A stretch of 64,000 bases of DNA from Undibacterium pigrum (GTDB lineage: Bacteria; Pseudomonadota; Gammaproteobacteria; Burkholderiales; Burkholderiaceae_D): contig NZ_QJKB01000004.1 in NCBI RefSeq assembly GCF_003201815.1, positions 186,001 through 250,000 of the forward strand, read 5' to 3'. Below, piece after piece: positions 32,953-41,164 of this stretch. The notes beneath the pieces are model-generated. The model was not told the DNA's origin. It saw nothing but the letters and a program-made list of their open reading frames with translations, and ran no database searches. Made by a program: the position numbers and the translations under genes. Numbering within the stretch: the first letter of the stretch is position 1; every line of letters starts with the position of its first letter.

Positions 32953-33711
32953 TTAATTATCCAGCTTGAAATTAAATTCCAGCAAGGTAGTCAGTGGCTT
33001 GGATATAGGCGCATATTTCCACTGTGATGCTGCGGCTATCACTTCCTTGTCAAAATGCTTGGGTGGATTGGCCTTGACGATATCGACGTGAGATACCTTG
33101 CCATCCGTATCAATATGCACGCGGGCACTCACCACACCAGAAGTCACGCCAGCGCGTACAGCCGTGTTGGGATATTTAGGTTGCACACTGGAGACGACTT
33201 TCAGTGTCAGGTTTTCTACCGGGGCAGGAGCTGGTGCTGGCTTGGGAGCGGCAGCAACCACAGGTGGCGGCGTCTCAACTGGTTTTGGTGCAGGCGTTGG
33301 TACTGGGGCAGGAGCTACCGCCGTGGCTGAAGCAACCTTGGGAGCATCCTTGGCCTTGGCAGCCAGTGCTTTGGCTTCTGCGGCCAGTTTTGCTTCCTTG
33401 GCATCTTTGGCTTCTTTAGCCTCTTTCGCTTCCTTGGCTTCTTTTGCCAGTTTTTCTTCTTTGGCTATTTGTGCCGCACTTTTGTTGGATGCCATATCCA
33501 TCCACTTGGTGACGTCGGCAGTATCACCGTGTTTGACGGGATTTTTTACCAGGCCAGTGGGCATGGCGCTGGAAGTGGGTGCTTCATGTGCACTGGCAGC
33601 GGGGGATGGTTCTGGCGTTTTTTGGCAAGCCGAAATCAGCAGCGCACTGGATGCCAGACTAAAAGTAAGAAATGTCAACTTCCCTGTTTTTTTAATGACT
33701 ACCGTTTTCAT
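32953..33711 (-). CDS. TonB C-terminal-domain lipoprotein with Lys-Glu-Ala repeat
   Basis: Start 33711 (MKTVVIKK) is used because a GGGGTG ribosome site precedes it and it yields a lipoprotein signal (SLASSALLISAC, lipidated Cys ~residue 28). The open frame to 33867 encodes nothing family-like. The middle is a charged linker with six or more KEA/KDA units, then a Pro/Ala/Val-rich rigid region. The C-terminal ~90 residues are a TonB-like domain: SSVQPKYPNTAVRAGVTSGVV and VDIVKANPPKHFDKEVIAAASQWKY in pieces. A lipid anchor instead of the usual TonB membrane helix is unusual; without ExbBD coupling it may be a structural or scavenging TonB relative. Confidence 0.82.
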   Translation of the reverse strand: MKTVVIKKTGKLTFLTFSLASSALLISACQKTPEPSPAASAHEAPTSSAMPTGLVKNPVKHGDTADVTKWMDMASNKSAAQIAKEEKLAKEAKEAKEAKEAKDAKEAKLAAEAKALAAKAKDAPKVASATAVAPAPVPTPAPKPVETPPPVVAAAPKPAPAPAPVENLTLKVVSSVQPKYPNTAVRAGVTSGVVSARVHIDTDGKVSHVDIVKANPPKHFDKEVIAAASQWKYAPISKPLTTLLEFNFKLDN

Positions 33712-34038
33712 ATCACCCCAGGCAAAAAACCGTGTTAAAGCTAAAGTTAAACGAAGCAACGTACTGGCACAGCGAATTGCACCATGTGCCACAAAGTAGT
33801 GCAAGCCAGATTGGGTTGCATTATTTTGGTGCACCATTGATTTATCCGCTGCTGTGAAAATTTTCACGAATGCGAACGGCTATCCTGCCATGGATATACC
33901 GGCATAGCAATATTCAAATCACATAACTGAATGAAATCATGAAAATTCACGTATCAAAAATACTTTCTTCGTATATGGGTATGCAGGAACTGTGCCAAAT
34001 CCACATCACATGATCTAAATTCCTAAAAAGATAATAAA
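33712..34038. other. Intergenic region, promoter side of TonB-domain lipoprotein
   Basis: About 330 bp between the lipoprotein start and the guaC terminator. The part nearest 33711 is presumably the lipoprotein's leader and promoter. The frame that stays open to 33867 looks non-coding. I see no repeat, RNA gene or clear promoter boxes. Confidence 0.4.
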
Positions 34039-34065
34039 AAAGCCAGCTTCTGTTGAAGCTGGCTT
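34039..34065 (-). terminator. guaC terminator
   Basis: AAAGCCAGCTTC pairs with GAAGCTGGCTTT around TGTT, a perfect 12-bp stem. Read on the minus strand it is followed by a T-rich tract. It lies ~40 bp after the guaC stop. Confidence 0.85.
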
Positions 34066-34103
34066 TGAATACTGAAGCTAAACTACATTTCCTGAAATGA
34101 AAT

Positions 34104-35144
34104 TCAGGATTTGCCAAACACTTCGTTGAGTTGCTGTGTAACGCGGATGAAGGTCGTGCGCTTGGTCAGTTCCTTCAGTTTGTGCGCACCGACATAGGTG
34201 CAAGCTGAGCGCACACCACCCAGTATGTCCTGCAAAGTGTTTTCTACTGCACCACGATAGGGAATCAGCACTTCCTTACCTTCAGAGGCTCGGTATTTGG
34301 CGACACCACCGGCATATTTATCCATGGCAGCGCGGCTGCTCATGCCATAGAAACGCTTGAATTGCTGCCCATCGCGCTCTACCAGGTCACCGGCGCATTC
34401 ATCATGGCCAGCCAGCATGCCACCCAGCATGATGAAGTCGGCACCGGCACCAAAGGCCTTTGCCAGATCACCAGGCACGACGCAGCCACCATCGGCGCAA
34501 ATCTGGCCACCCAGGCCATGCGCAGCGTCAGCGCATTCTATGACGGCGGATAATTGTGGGTAACCTACGCCCGTCATCTTGCGCGTCGTACAGACTGAAC
34601 CAGGGCCTATGCCCACCTTGACGATATCAGCACCGGCCAGTATTAGTTCTTCCGTAATATCGCCAGTCACCACATTGCCTGCCATGATGGTCAGATGCGG
34701 GTAAGTAGTGCGTACTTTTTTGACGAAGTTGATAAAGCCTTCGGTATAGCCATTAGCCACGTCTATACAAACATACTCTATGGCATTTTGCGCGCGCGCC
34801 ATGACAGCCGAGAATTTCTCGAAATCAGACTGGGTAATGCCCATGGAGTAAAAGGCTGTCGATTTCTTTTGCAGGGCAGAAAAATACTCGACCAGCGCGT
34901 CTTCATCATAATGCTTGTGCAGGGCAACCGACAATTGATGCGGGTCCAGTGCGGCGGCCATCTCCATGGTGCCAGTGGAATCCATATTGGCAGCAATAAT
35001 GGGAATGCCGTGATAAGTCTTGCGGGAATGATGGAAAACGAATTCACGTTCCAGGTTGACTTGAGAGCGGGAGGTGAGGGTAGAACGCTTGGGGCGTATC
35101 AAAACGTCCTTGAAATCCAGCCTGAGGGTTTCTTCTATATGCAT
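34104..35144 (-). CDS. guaC: GMP reductase
   Basis: The start at 35144 ([20 protein letters not shown]) matches the E. coli GuaC start and gives 346 residues, the normal size; the frame extends 31 codons upstream to 35237. The catalytic loop [17 protein letters not shown] carries the active-site cysteine. [18 protein letters not shown] and [19 protein letters not shown] are reductase-specific and distinguish it from IMP dehydrogenase, and CBS domains are absent. It deaminates GMP to IMP with NADPH, a purine salvage step. A GGAG site precedes the chosen ATG; a strong terminator follows. Confidence 0.97.
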   Translation of the reverse strand: MHIEETLRLDFKDVLIRPKRSTLTSRSQVNLEREFVFHHSRKTYHGIPIIAANMDSTGTMEMAAALDPHQLSVALHKHYDEDALVEYFSALQKKSTAFYSMGITQSDFEKFSAVMARAQNAIEYVCIDVANGYTEGFINFVKKVRTTYPHLTIMAGNVVTGDITEELILAGADIVKVGIGPGSVCTTRKMTGVGYPQLSAVIECADAAHGLGGQICADGGCVVPGDLAKAFGAGADFIMLGGMLAGHDECAGDLVERDGQQFKRFYGMSSRAAMDKYAGGVAKYRASEGKEVLIPYRGAVENTLQDILGGVRSACTYVGAHKLKELTKRTTFIRVTQQLNEVFGKS

Positions 35145-35349
35145 GACGACTCCAGTATGCGCCTGGCGGACGCGGGAAATCACGACTTGACGCAGCAATG
35201 CCATCAAGTCGTTGGGCCGTACTTGAGTATAGTGCAAAAAAATCCGGAATCATTATTTGAATTTCATATGGGCGATATCATCCATTTCATATTCCGGATA
35301 CGCTTGATATTGTCAGGCTGATATGTTGACAGAGGCTAGGGAGAGCGTA

Positions 35350-35724
35350 TCAAAGCGCCCATGGCGGCACAAAAGCCTGGCCGTTTTCCAGTATTGCCTC
35401 TGCACCCACAGGCAAGATCGCAACGGCCCGAAAATTCTCTTCGCTCGTCTTGCTGAGAGAGAATCGCGTATGCGCTGGTACGATCAGGCAGGCCCCGGCA
35501 CTCAGACTGATATGCTCATCTCTCATGCTCACTTTGGCAGTACCAGCAAGACAGATAAATATCTCTTCCCTCGTAAGTTCATGGGTTGCACCGGGTTTGT
35601 TGGAACTCAATTCAACAATCCAGGCTGAATTTTCGTGAGAGCCCCGGCTGGGTGAGGCAAGGCCGGTAAATATGGCTTCATGCATGGTAAAAACTTTGGC
35701 GGACGACGCTTCGATCAGGTTCAT
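35350..35724 (-). CDS. Cupin-domain protein
   Basis: The 124-residue protein has a single cupin barrel: SKPGATHE-like metal motif 1 (NKPGATHELTREEIFICLAG, residues ~42-61) and motif 2 SLSAGACLIVPAHTRFSL. Metal ligands expected are His and Glu in motif 1 and His in motif 2, and all are visible. Small cupins of this kind bind metals or small ligands; the reaction is unknown. It is divergent from a MarR gene with 58 bp between, containing a 9-bp-arm dyad, so MarR control is likely. Confidence 0.88.
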   Translation of the reverse strand: MNLIEASSAKVFTMHEAIFTGLASPSRGSHENSAWIVELSSNKPGATHELTREEIFICLAGTAKVSMRDEHISLSAGACLIVPAHTRFSLSKTSEENFRAVAILPVGAEAILENGQAFVPPWAL

Positions 35725-35741
35725 GATTTTCTCTTGTGATA

Positions 35742-35775
35742 TAATTCACCAAAGATTATAAACTAAGGTGAATTA
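35742..35775. promoter_or_regulatory. Dyad operator between cupin and MarR genes
   Basis: TAATTCACC at 35742-35750 and GGTGAATTA at 35767-35775 are perfect inverted repeats with a 16-bp spacer, centred in the divergent 58-bp promoter region. This is the natural candidate MarR operator. Confidence 0.6.
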
Positions 35776-35782
35776 AATTACC

Positions 35783-36244
35783 ATGCAAGAAAATACTGAT
35801 CTGGGTGTGCTGCTGAATCTGGCATTTGGCAGTTTCAAGGAACAATTGCACCAGCACCTGGCAGAACAGGGATACGCTGATATAGGAAGTTCTTTTGGCT
35901 ATGTTTTTCGTTTGCTGAAGAATAATCCACAAAACCTGAAGCAAGTCGCAGACAGCCTGGCAATGACGCCGCAGGGTGCCTTGAAGATCATCAATGACAT
36001 GGTGCAGAAAGCCTATGTTCAGCGTGAAGATGATGTGAACGATGCACGGGTGCGTCTGCTGCACCTGACACCGCGCGCGCTGGCACTGATGGAAGTGGCT
36101 CAGGCATTCCACCGGGAATTTGAACACCGGCTGAGCGAACGTTTGGGTGCAAGCAAGGTCAAAGCTATGCGCGCCGTGCTGGAGCAGATAGTTGCAGATG
36201 GAGAGGCATCAGCAGATGGCGTACCTAAGTTGCGTCCCCTGTAG
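35783..36244 (+). CDS. MarR-family transcriptional regulator
   Basis: The 153-residue protein has the MarR layout: an N-terminal helix, a winged helix at ~45-110 with NLKQVADSLAMTPQGALKIINDMVQ and the wing EDDVNDARVRLLHLTPRALALM, and a C-terminal dimerisation helix. These dimers repress a divergent gene and release it on ligand binding. The divergent cupin gene and the 9-bp-arm palindrome between the starts fit this model. Confidence 0.9.
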   Translation: MQENTDLGVLLNLAFGSFKEQLHQHLAEQGYADIGSSFGYVFRLLKNNPQNLKQVADSLAMTPQGALKIINDMVQKAYVQREDDVNDARVRLLHLTPRALALMEVAQAFHREFEHRLSERLGASKVKAMRAVLEQIVADGEASADGVPKLRPL

Positions 36245-36346
36245 GTAGCTTGGTGGGATGGGGTGAGCATGGCGGTGATGGCCTTTAAAATCAACATAGT
36301 TGATATGTTGTACGCTTGGCATTTTTGTATTTTTGCGTTTTAGCTG

Positions 36347-37054
36347 ATGGCAACAATGATAGTCGACGTCCTTTATCCCCAAACTTATCTACGTATGCAC
36401 CCGGCAGATGACGATGTATTTGCCGACCCTGTGCAAAAACACAGACGGCATTTGATGCCGCTGGTTTCAGTCGATTTATCGGTAGTCAACCCGGCATGGC
36501 AGGGCTGGGTACATGTGGTCAATCCTTATGAGCCGGAAGACGGCATCGTCGGACAAAGTACCGGGCAATATCATGCCGGTTTTGTGCAGGCCAACTGGCT
36601 GGCTTTTCACCTTGATGCTGATAACCGCTATCACTGGCTGGGCGACTGGCGCTACTTTCAACTTGAACTGGATGAAGGTGTTCAAGACGAAGCAGAGCGC
36701 GCTGTCATAGAAAAACACTATCGGGTAACTGAACAGGCCTACCAGGCAAAAAAAGCTGAATTTCTGGCGCATGGATGCCTGCCCTGTCCCTGGGATGAAA
36801 CAGAACCATTTAATCTCTTGAATCAGATTGGTGGCAGCGCCGCCTTTGACAACTGGGCCAGCAGCGGCACATCCGGTGCTGTGCCTTTGAATATCGATAA
36901 TGCCGAAGATGTTTACCCCAGCATGCCTGATGGCCGTCGCTTTTATTTTGTCTGCGAACTTGATGCTGACGTTTATGGCGATTACGGCCCGGGCATCATC
37001 GTATTCTTTGAACCAGAGAGTCGTACAGTAGTCATGACGTTTAACTGGTCTTGA
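36347..37054 (+). CDS. Hypothetical protein, possibly DUF1963/SMI1-like
   Basis: The 235-residue protein has no signal peptide or membrane helix. It is acidic and Trp/Tyr/Asp-rich (WQGWVHVVNPYEPEDG, GDWRYFQLELDEG), with a CLPCPWDE segment and a C-terminal DADVYGDYGPGIIVFF motif, vaguely like the end of DUF1963/YwqG proteins often seen as immunity or regulatory factors. I cannot name it with confidence. No ribosome site is clear before ATG 36347; ATG 36356 is an alternative start. It converges with the metallophosphatase gene only 6 bp away. Confidence 0.6.
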   Translation: MATMIVDVLYPQTYLRMHPADDDVFADPVQKHRRHLMPLVSVDLSVVNPAWQGWVHVVNPYEPEDGIVGQSTGQYHAGFVQANWLAFHLDADNRYHWLGDWRYFQLELDEGVQDEAERAVIEKHYRVTEQAYQAKKAEFLAHGCLPCPWDETEPFNLLNQIGGSAAFDNWASSGTSGAVPLNIDNAEDVYPSMPDGRRFYFVCELDADVYGDYGPGIIVFFEPESRTVVMTFNWS

Positions 37055-37060
37055 ATGAGG

Positions 37061-37990
37061 TCAGTGGCAGGCTGCCTTGCCCTTGTCGCTAAAGCTTTGC
37101 CCGGGCACGGGCAAAAATTCCCATTCATAAGATTTGTCATGCAGGCTAAGCTTTAATACGCCATAGGTAGAATTATCGCGGACCTCGCTGGCACTTTTGG
37201 GCAGGAACATCGGTGTCAGTTTGGCACCGCCGGTACCAACGACAAAGCTGCGTATGCCGTTCTTGTCATCCCTGTCGCCATTGGCATCCAGCGGCACGAA
37301 GCGTTCGTAGTCATGGTCGTGTGACGTCAGCACGATGTCAGCCTTTGCCGCCACCAGCATGGCCCAGGCTTCCTGCATGTTTTTATTATTGCCGTGGCCG
37401 CCTGAGCTGTAAACGGGGTGATGCCAGAAGGCCAGCGTGCAGCTTAGCTTGTTGCTGGCCAGTTCTGCCTTCAACCATTCCAATTGAACCTGCATCTGGG
37501 TTTTATCGAGATTGCTATTGAGTGAAAGAATCAGCCACTTGCCCAATTGCGTCGCATAGTAGCCCCGTCTGTCTGGCCCCGCCAGATCTCCAAAATAATT
37601 GTAATAACCCAGTGCCTTGGGCATGCCGTAATCATGGTTGCCAGGCGAGGGCAGGGTTTTATCCTTGAAGCGCCCCCAGGTCGGTTCATAACACTTGTTG
37701 AACTCTTCGGGTTTGCCGACCGGATAAGTATTGTCACCCAGCGTTATTGCTCTAGCTGTGCTGTCTTTGGCCAAACCAGCAGCAATTAATTCTGCCGTTC
37801 TGGCCGCCATGCTTTCCAGAGGAGGTTTTCTCTTGCAATCGGCGATATCACCAGCAGCATAGACGGTAACGCTGACAGGTTTTTCTACAGTTTTTTTGTT
37901 AGCCGGTTTGGCTTTGTCGGCAGCATGGACAGGCAGAACAGGTAAAATAAGCAGGGTGGCGATAACAACAGCCAGTGTGGAAATACGCAT
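37061..37990 (-). CDS. Secreted calcineurin-like metallophosphatase
   Basis: Start 37990 (MRISTLAVVIATLLILP) gives a signal peptide ending near VHAA; the frame stays open to 38068. Metal ligands of the metallophos fold are visible: AAGDIADC, LGDNTYP, SPGNHDYG, FWHHPVYSSGG and LTSHDHDYERF. These bind a dinuclear centre and hydrolyse phosphoesters. The pattern is closest to the alkaline/purple-acid-type group that processes nucleotides or phosphate esters outside the cytoplasm. No phosphate-starvation box is evident, and the gene lies 80 bp after the P-ATPase stop. Confidence 0.88.
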   Translation of the reverse strand: MRISTLAVVIATLLILPVLPVHAADKAKPANKKTVEKPVSVTVYAAGDIADCKRKPPLESMAARTAELIAAGLAKDSTARAITLGDNTYPVGKPEEFNKCYEPTWGRFKDKTLPSPGNHDYGMPKALGYYNYFGDLAGPDRRGYYATQLGKWLILSLNSNLDKTQMQVQLEWLKAELASNKLSCTLAFWHHPVYSSGGHGNNKNMQEAWAMLVAAKADIVLTSHDHDYERFVPLDANGDRDDKNGIRSFVVGTGGAKLTPMFLPKSASEVRDNSTYGVLKLSLHDKSYEWEFLPVPGQSFSDKGKAACH

Positions 37991-38070
37991 GAATTTTTCT
38001 TGATTACTAAAGCAATGCCAGGTGCTGGCAGGAACAGGCGCGTATTTTACCTGTTCCTGACGAGTCAATA

Positions 38071-40644
38071 CTATAGTTTGGCGTGCCGCAGGCGCAGCGC
38101 ATTGCTGATGACTGATACCGAACTCAGGCTCATGGCCGCACTGGCTATCATGGGGCTGAGTAAAATTCCAAACCAGGGATACAAAAGCCCGGCAGCGACA
38201 GGCACGCCTATAAAATTATAGGCAAAGGCAAAGAATAGGTTTTGCCGTATGTTTTTCATGGCATGCTGGCTCAATGATCTTGCCTTGACAATGCCGCGCA
38301 AGTCACCTTTCACCAGCACGACATGGGCGCTATGCATGGCGATATCAGTGCCACTCCCCATTGCTATGCCTACGTCGGCCTGCGCCAGTGCCGGTGCATC
38401 ATTGATGCCGTCGCCTGCCATGGCAACTACGCGGCCCTGCGCCTGCAATTCCTGCACGATGCGGAATTTGTCTGCGGGCAGCAAATCAGCCCGTACATCA
38501 TCCAGTCCCAATTGCCTTGCCACCGCTTGTGCAGTGATCGCATTGTCTCCGGTCAGGACGATGACCTGCATGCCCTGCTGCTGCAATTGCACTATGGCTT
38601 CCTTGCTGCTGCTCTTGATCTTGTCTGCCACGCTCAGCAAGGCCACTGCTTTTTGATCCACTGCCATCAACATCACGGTATGGCCCAGCGTCTGCAAATC
38701 CGTGACTTGTTGTGCAAAGCCTGTGATGTCTATTGCCTGTCCTTTCAATAGCGCAGGATTACCCAGCAAGACTGTCTTGCCATCAAATATTGCACTGACA
38801 CCCTTGCCGGTAATGGAGGTGAAATTGCTGATGTCTGCTGTCTTGCTGCCTCTGGATTCTGCATAGCTGACGATGGCATGGGCAACCGGATGCTCACTGC
38901 GTTGTTCCAGCGCCATGGCCAGTGCCAGTAAATCAGTTTCTGACTCGCCAGTGGCAACGCTAAAACTTTGCAAGCTTGGCTTGCCTTCAGTCAGCGTACC
39001 GGTTTTGTCTATCAGCAGGGTATCGATTTTTTCCAGTCTTTCCAGTGCTTCAGCATCCTTGATCAATACCCCGTCACGAGCACCGCGGCCTATACCTACC
39101 GTTACCGATATCGGTGTTGCCAGGCCCAGTGCACAAGGGCAGGCGATGATCAATACTGAGACTGCTGCCATCAAGCCATTTGCCATCCCCGGTGCTGGCC
39201 CCCAGACTGCCCATGCGACAAAGGCCAGCACGGCTGCGGCAATCACGCCCGGCACAAACCAGCCAGATACCTGGTCAGCCAGCTTTTGTATCGGTGCGCG
39301 TGAACGTCCTGCCTGATTCACCAGATTGATAATGCTGGCCAGCAAAGTGTCCTTGCCTATACGCTCGGCTCGCATGCTGAAACTGCCTTGCTGGTTGATT
39401 GTGCCGGCGCTGACTTTATCGCCAGCCTGTTTGCTGACAGGTAGTGCTTCACCTGTCAGCATGGCTTCATCGACATTGCTATGCCCATCCAGCACCACAC
39501 CATCAACTGGTATGTGCGCGCCGGGCTTGACGCGCAAACTGTCGCCCGTTTGTACCGCATCCAGGGCAATTTCAGCCTCACTGCCGTCGGCAGCAATGCG
39601 TATTGCAGTCGCTGGCGTCAGGCCCAGCAGGGCCTTGATTGCCGCATTGGTTTGTGAGCGTGCACGCAATTCCAGGACCTGCCCCAACAAGACCAGGCAA
39701 ATGATGACCGCAGCCGCTTCAAAATACAGCGGTGCCATGCCATCCATCTTGAAGGCGACGGGCAATACACCCGGCAGCAAGAGCGCCACCAGGCTGAACA
39801 GATAAGCGGCTGCCGTGCCCACTCCTATCAGGCTGAACATATTCAGATGCCTGGTTTTGAAAGAGGCCAGTGCACGCTCAAAAAATGGCAAGCCAGCCCA
39901 TAGCACGACTGGCGTCGCCAGGATGAATTGCAGCCAGTTGAAGGCTGTCATGCCCAAGATGCTGTGAAATGACACGCCAGGCAACATATCGCCCATGGTC
40001 ATGATGAGTAGCGGCAGGCTGAGAGCCAGGCTGAACTTGAAGCGCCGCCACATATCATCCAGCTCACTGGTATCTTCTTCTGCCGAGGCTTCTTTCGGTT
40101 CCAGCGCCATGCCACACAGCGGGCATGTGCCGGGGCCAACTTGCTCTATCTCCAGGTGCATGGGGCAGGTGAAAATCGCATCTTTGGCTACCGGTTTAGG
40201 GGCGGGGCGCTTGGCTGGGTCCAGCCAGGCAACAGGGTCTTTGCTGAATTTGTCCAGACAAGCCTTGCAACAAAAATAATAGCTTTGCCCTGCATGAATA
40301 AACTGGTGCGGGCTTTGCCCATTAACACGCATGCCGCAGACCGGGTCTTTGTGTTCACCGTCCGCATCGCTTTGCATGACATTGTTGTTAACTTTACCCA
40401 GGCCTATGACTTTCTTTGCCTTGACATAGTTTTCTGGTGCAGCAGTGAATTTGCTGACGCAGGATGTGCTGCAAAAATAATAGGCAACACCTTGAAAGCG
40501 GGCAGTTTTTTCAGTGTTCTTGCTAACTTGCATGCCGCAGACGGGGTCAGTGTATTTTTTTTCCTCAATCGTGGTCGCCTGCGCCTCATGCTTATGCCCG
40601 CAGCAACTGCCGCCATGCTGGTGGGTGGTGTGATCCTGGGTCAT
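38071..40644 (-). CDS. Copper-type P1B ATPase with tandem YHS domains
   Basis: Start 40644 (MTQDHTTHQHGGSCCGH) is used, since the frame upstream to 40713 crosses the promoter. The N terminus is His/Cys-rich, then two YHS metal-binding units (DPVCGM at ~33-38 and ~100-105, each closed by YYFC) and an HMBD-like module (FTCPMHLE...CPLCGMALEP, ~158-183). Eight membrane helices follow, with the transport motif CPC at 502-504, phosphorylation site DKTGT at 546-550 and the hinge GDGINDAPALAQADVGIAMG. The CPC type exports Cu(I) or Ag(I). Two YHS units instead of a classical MXCXXC HMA domain are typical of the CopA2/SilP branch, though metal choice needs testing. Confidence 0.92.
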   Translation of the reverse strand: MTQDHTTHQHGGSCCGHKHEAQATTIEEKKYTDPVCGMQVSKNTEKTARFQGVAYYFCSTSCVSKFTAAPENYVKAKKVIGLGKVNNNVMQSDADGEHKDPVCGMRVNGQSPHQFIHAGQSYYFCCKACLDKFSKDPVAWLDPAKRPAPKPVAKDAIFTCPMHLEIEQVGPGTCPLCGMALEPKEASAEEDTSELDDMWRRFKFSLALSLPLLIMTMGDMLPGVSFHSILGMTAFNWLQFILATPVVLWAGLPFFERALASFKTRHLNMFSLIGVGTAAAYLFSLVALLLPGVLPVAFKMDGMAPLYFEAAAVIICLVLLGQVLELRARSQTNAAIKALLGLTPATAIRIAADGSEAEIALDAVQTGDSLRVKPGAHIPVDGVVLDGHSNVDEAMLTGEALPVSKQAGDKVSAGTINQQGSFSMRAERIGKDTLLASIINLVNQAGRSRAPIQKLADQVSGWFVPGVIAAAVLAFVAWAVWGPAPGMANGLMAAVSVLIIACPCALGLATPISVTVGIGRGARDGVLIKDAEALERLEKIDTLLIDKTGTLTEGKPSLQSFSVATGESETDLLALAMALEQRSEHPVAHAIVSYAESRGSKTADISNFTSITGKGVSAIFDGKTVLLGNPALLKGQAIDITGFAQQVTDLQTLGHTVMLMAVDQKAVALLSVADKIKSSSKEAIVQLQQQGMQVIVLTGDNAITAQAVARQLGLDDVRADLLPADKFRIVQELQAQGRVVAMAGDGINDAPALAQADVGIAMGSGTDIAMHSAHVVLVKGDLRGIVKARSLSQHAMKNIRQNLFFAFAYNFIGVPVAAGLLYPWFGILLSPMIASAAMSLSSVSVISNALRLRHAKL

Positions 40645-40681
40645 GGATGATGCTCCCGTACAGATAAAATGATATTGCCTT

Positions 40682-40713
40682 ATCATAGACTCCGTACCCA
40701 AGAACAGAGTCAA
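40682..40713 (-). promoter_or_regulatory. MerR-type promoter/operator of the P-ATPase gene
   Basis: Read on the minus strand: a -35 TTGACT (40708-40713) and a -10 TATGAT (40682-40687) are separated by exactly 20 bp, the overlong spacer of MerR-family promoters. Inside the spacer is a dyad, ACTCCGTAC-CCAA-GAACAGAGT (+ strand, 40689-40710), whose left arm equals the mercury-type consensus and whose right arm matches at 7 of 9. The MerR gene runs the other way, immediately downstream of this site on the plus strand. Confidence 0.85.
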
Positions 40714-40726
40714 GGACTTTTTAACG

Positions 40727-41158
40727 ATGCTTGATGTGGATCAATATACGATAGGCCAACTGGCCAAGGCCGCAGGAGTGGGCGTAGAAACCATACGCTA
40801 TTACCAGCGCCGCAATTTGCTGCCTGTGCCCGAGGTTGCCAGCGGCTTCAGAACCTACCCAGCCAGCCTGGCAGAGCGCATACGCTTTATCAAAAGGGCG
40901 CAGGAACTGGGTTTCAGTCTTGATGAAATCGCCAACCTGCTCATGCTGGAAGATGGTAACGACAGACAAGCCATACGCGACGTCGCGCATGAACGCCTGC
41001 TGCAGGTACAGGCCAAACTGGCGGATTTGCACAGGATGGAAGAGATGCTGACGCAGTTGATACAGCAATGTGCCTCCTCGACGCAGCAGGCGCAGTGCCC
41101 TATCATTCAGGCGCTGGCCAGTGATGCACCAAAGTCTGTGAAGAACTGCCACAACTGA
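40727..41158 (+). CDS. MerR-family metalloregulator
   Basis: The 143-residue protein opens with the MerR helix-turn-helix (YTIGQLAKAAGVGVETIRYYQRRNLL) and a helix ending RIRFIKRAQELGFSLDEIANLL. The metal-binding end looks like mercury MerR (QQCASSTQQAQCPIIQAL; two cysteines nine residues apart), but the third cysteine expected in the dimer helix is an arginine (LEDGNDRQA). It therefore cannot bind Hg the classical way; it could sense Cu, Pb or another ion through a two-Cys site plus other ligands. The divergent promoter with a 20-bp spacer leads to the P-ATPase gene. Confidence 0.9.
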   Translation: MLDVDQYTIGQLAKAAGVGVETIRYYQRRNLLPVPEVASGFRTYPASLAERIRFIKRAQELGFSLDEIANLLMLEDGNDRQAIRDVAHERLLQVQAKLADLHRMEEMLTQLIQQCASSTQQAQCPIIQALASDAPKSVKNCHN

Positions 41159-41164
41159 TTGATC

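Noticed and set aside
33098..33799. Plus-strand 233-codon open frame opposite the TonB-domain lipoprotein
   Set aside because: It mirrors a low-complexity Ala/Lys/Pro gene on the other strand, gives a Gly/Ala/Ser-rich product with no domain, and lacks a ribosome site.
34104..35144. IMP dehydrogenase (guaB)
   Set aside because: The length, absence of CBS domains and the reductase-specific C-terminal motifs identify GMP reductase.
40727..41158. Mercury-resistance MerR
   Set aside because: Operator arm and two of the cysteines fit, but the dimer-helix cysteine is missing and no merA/merT genes are present; the neighbour is a copper-type ATPase.
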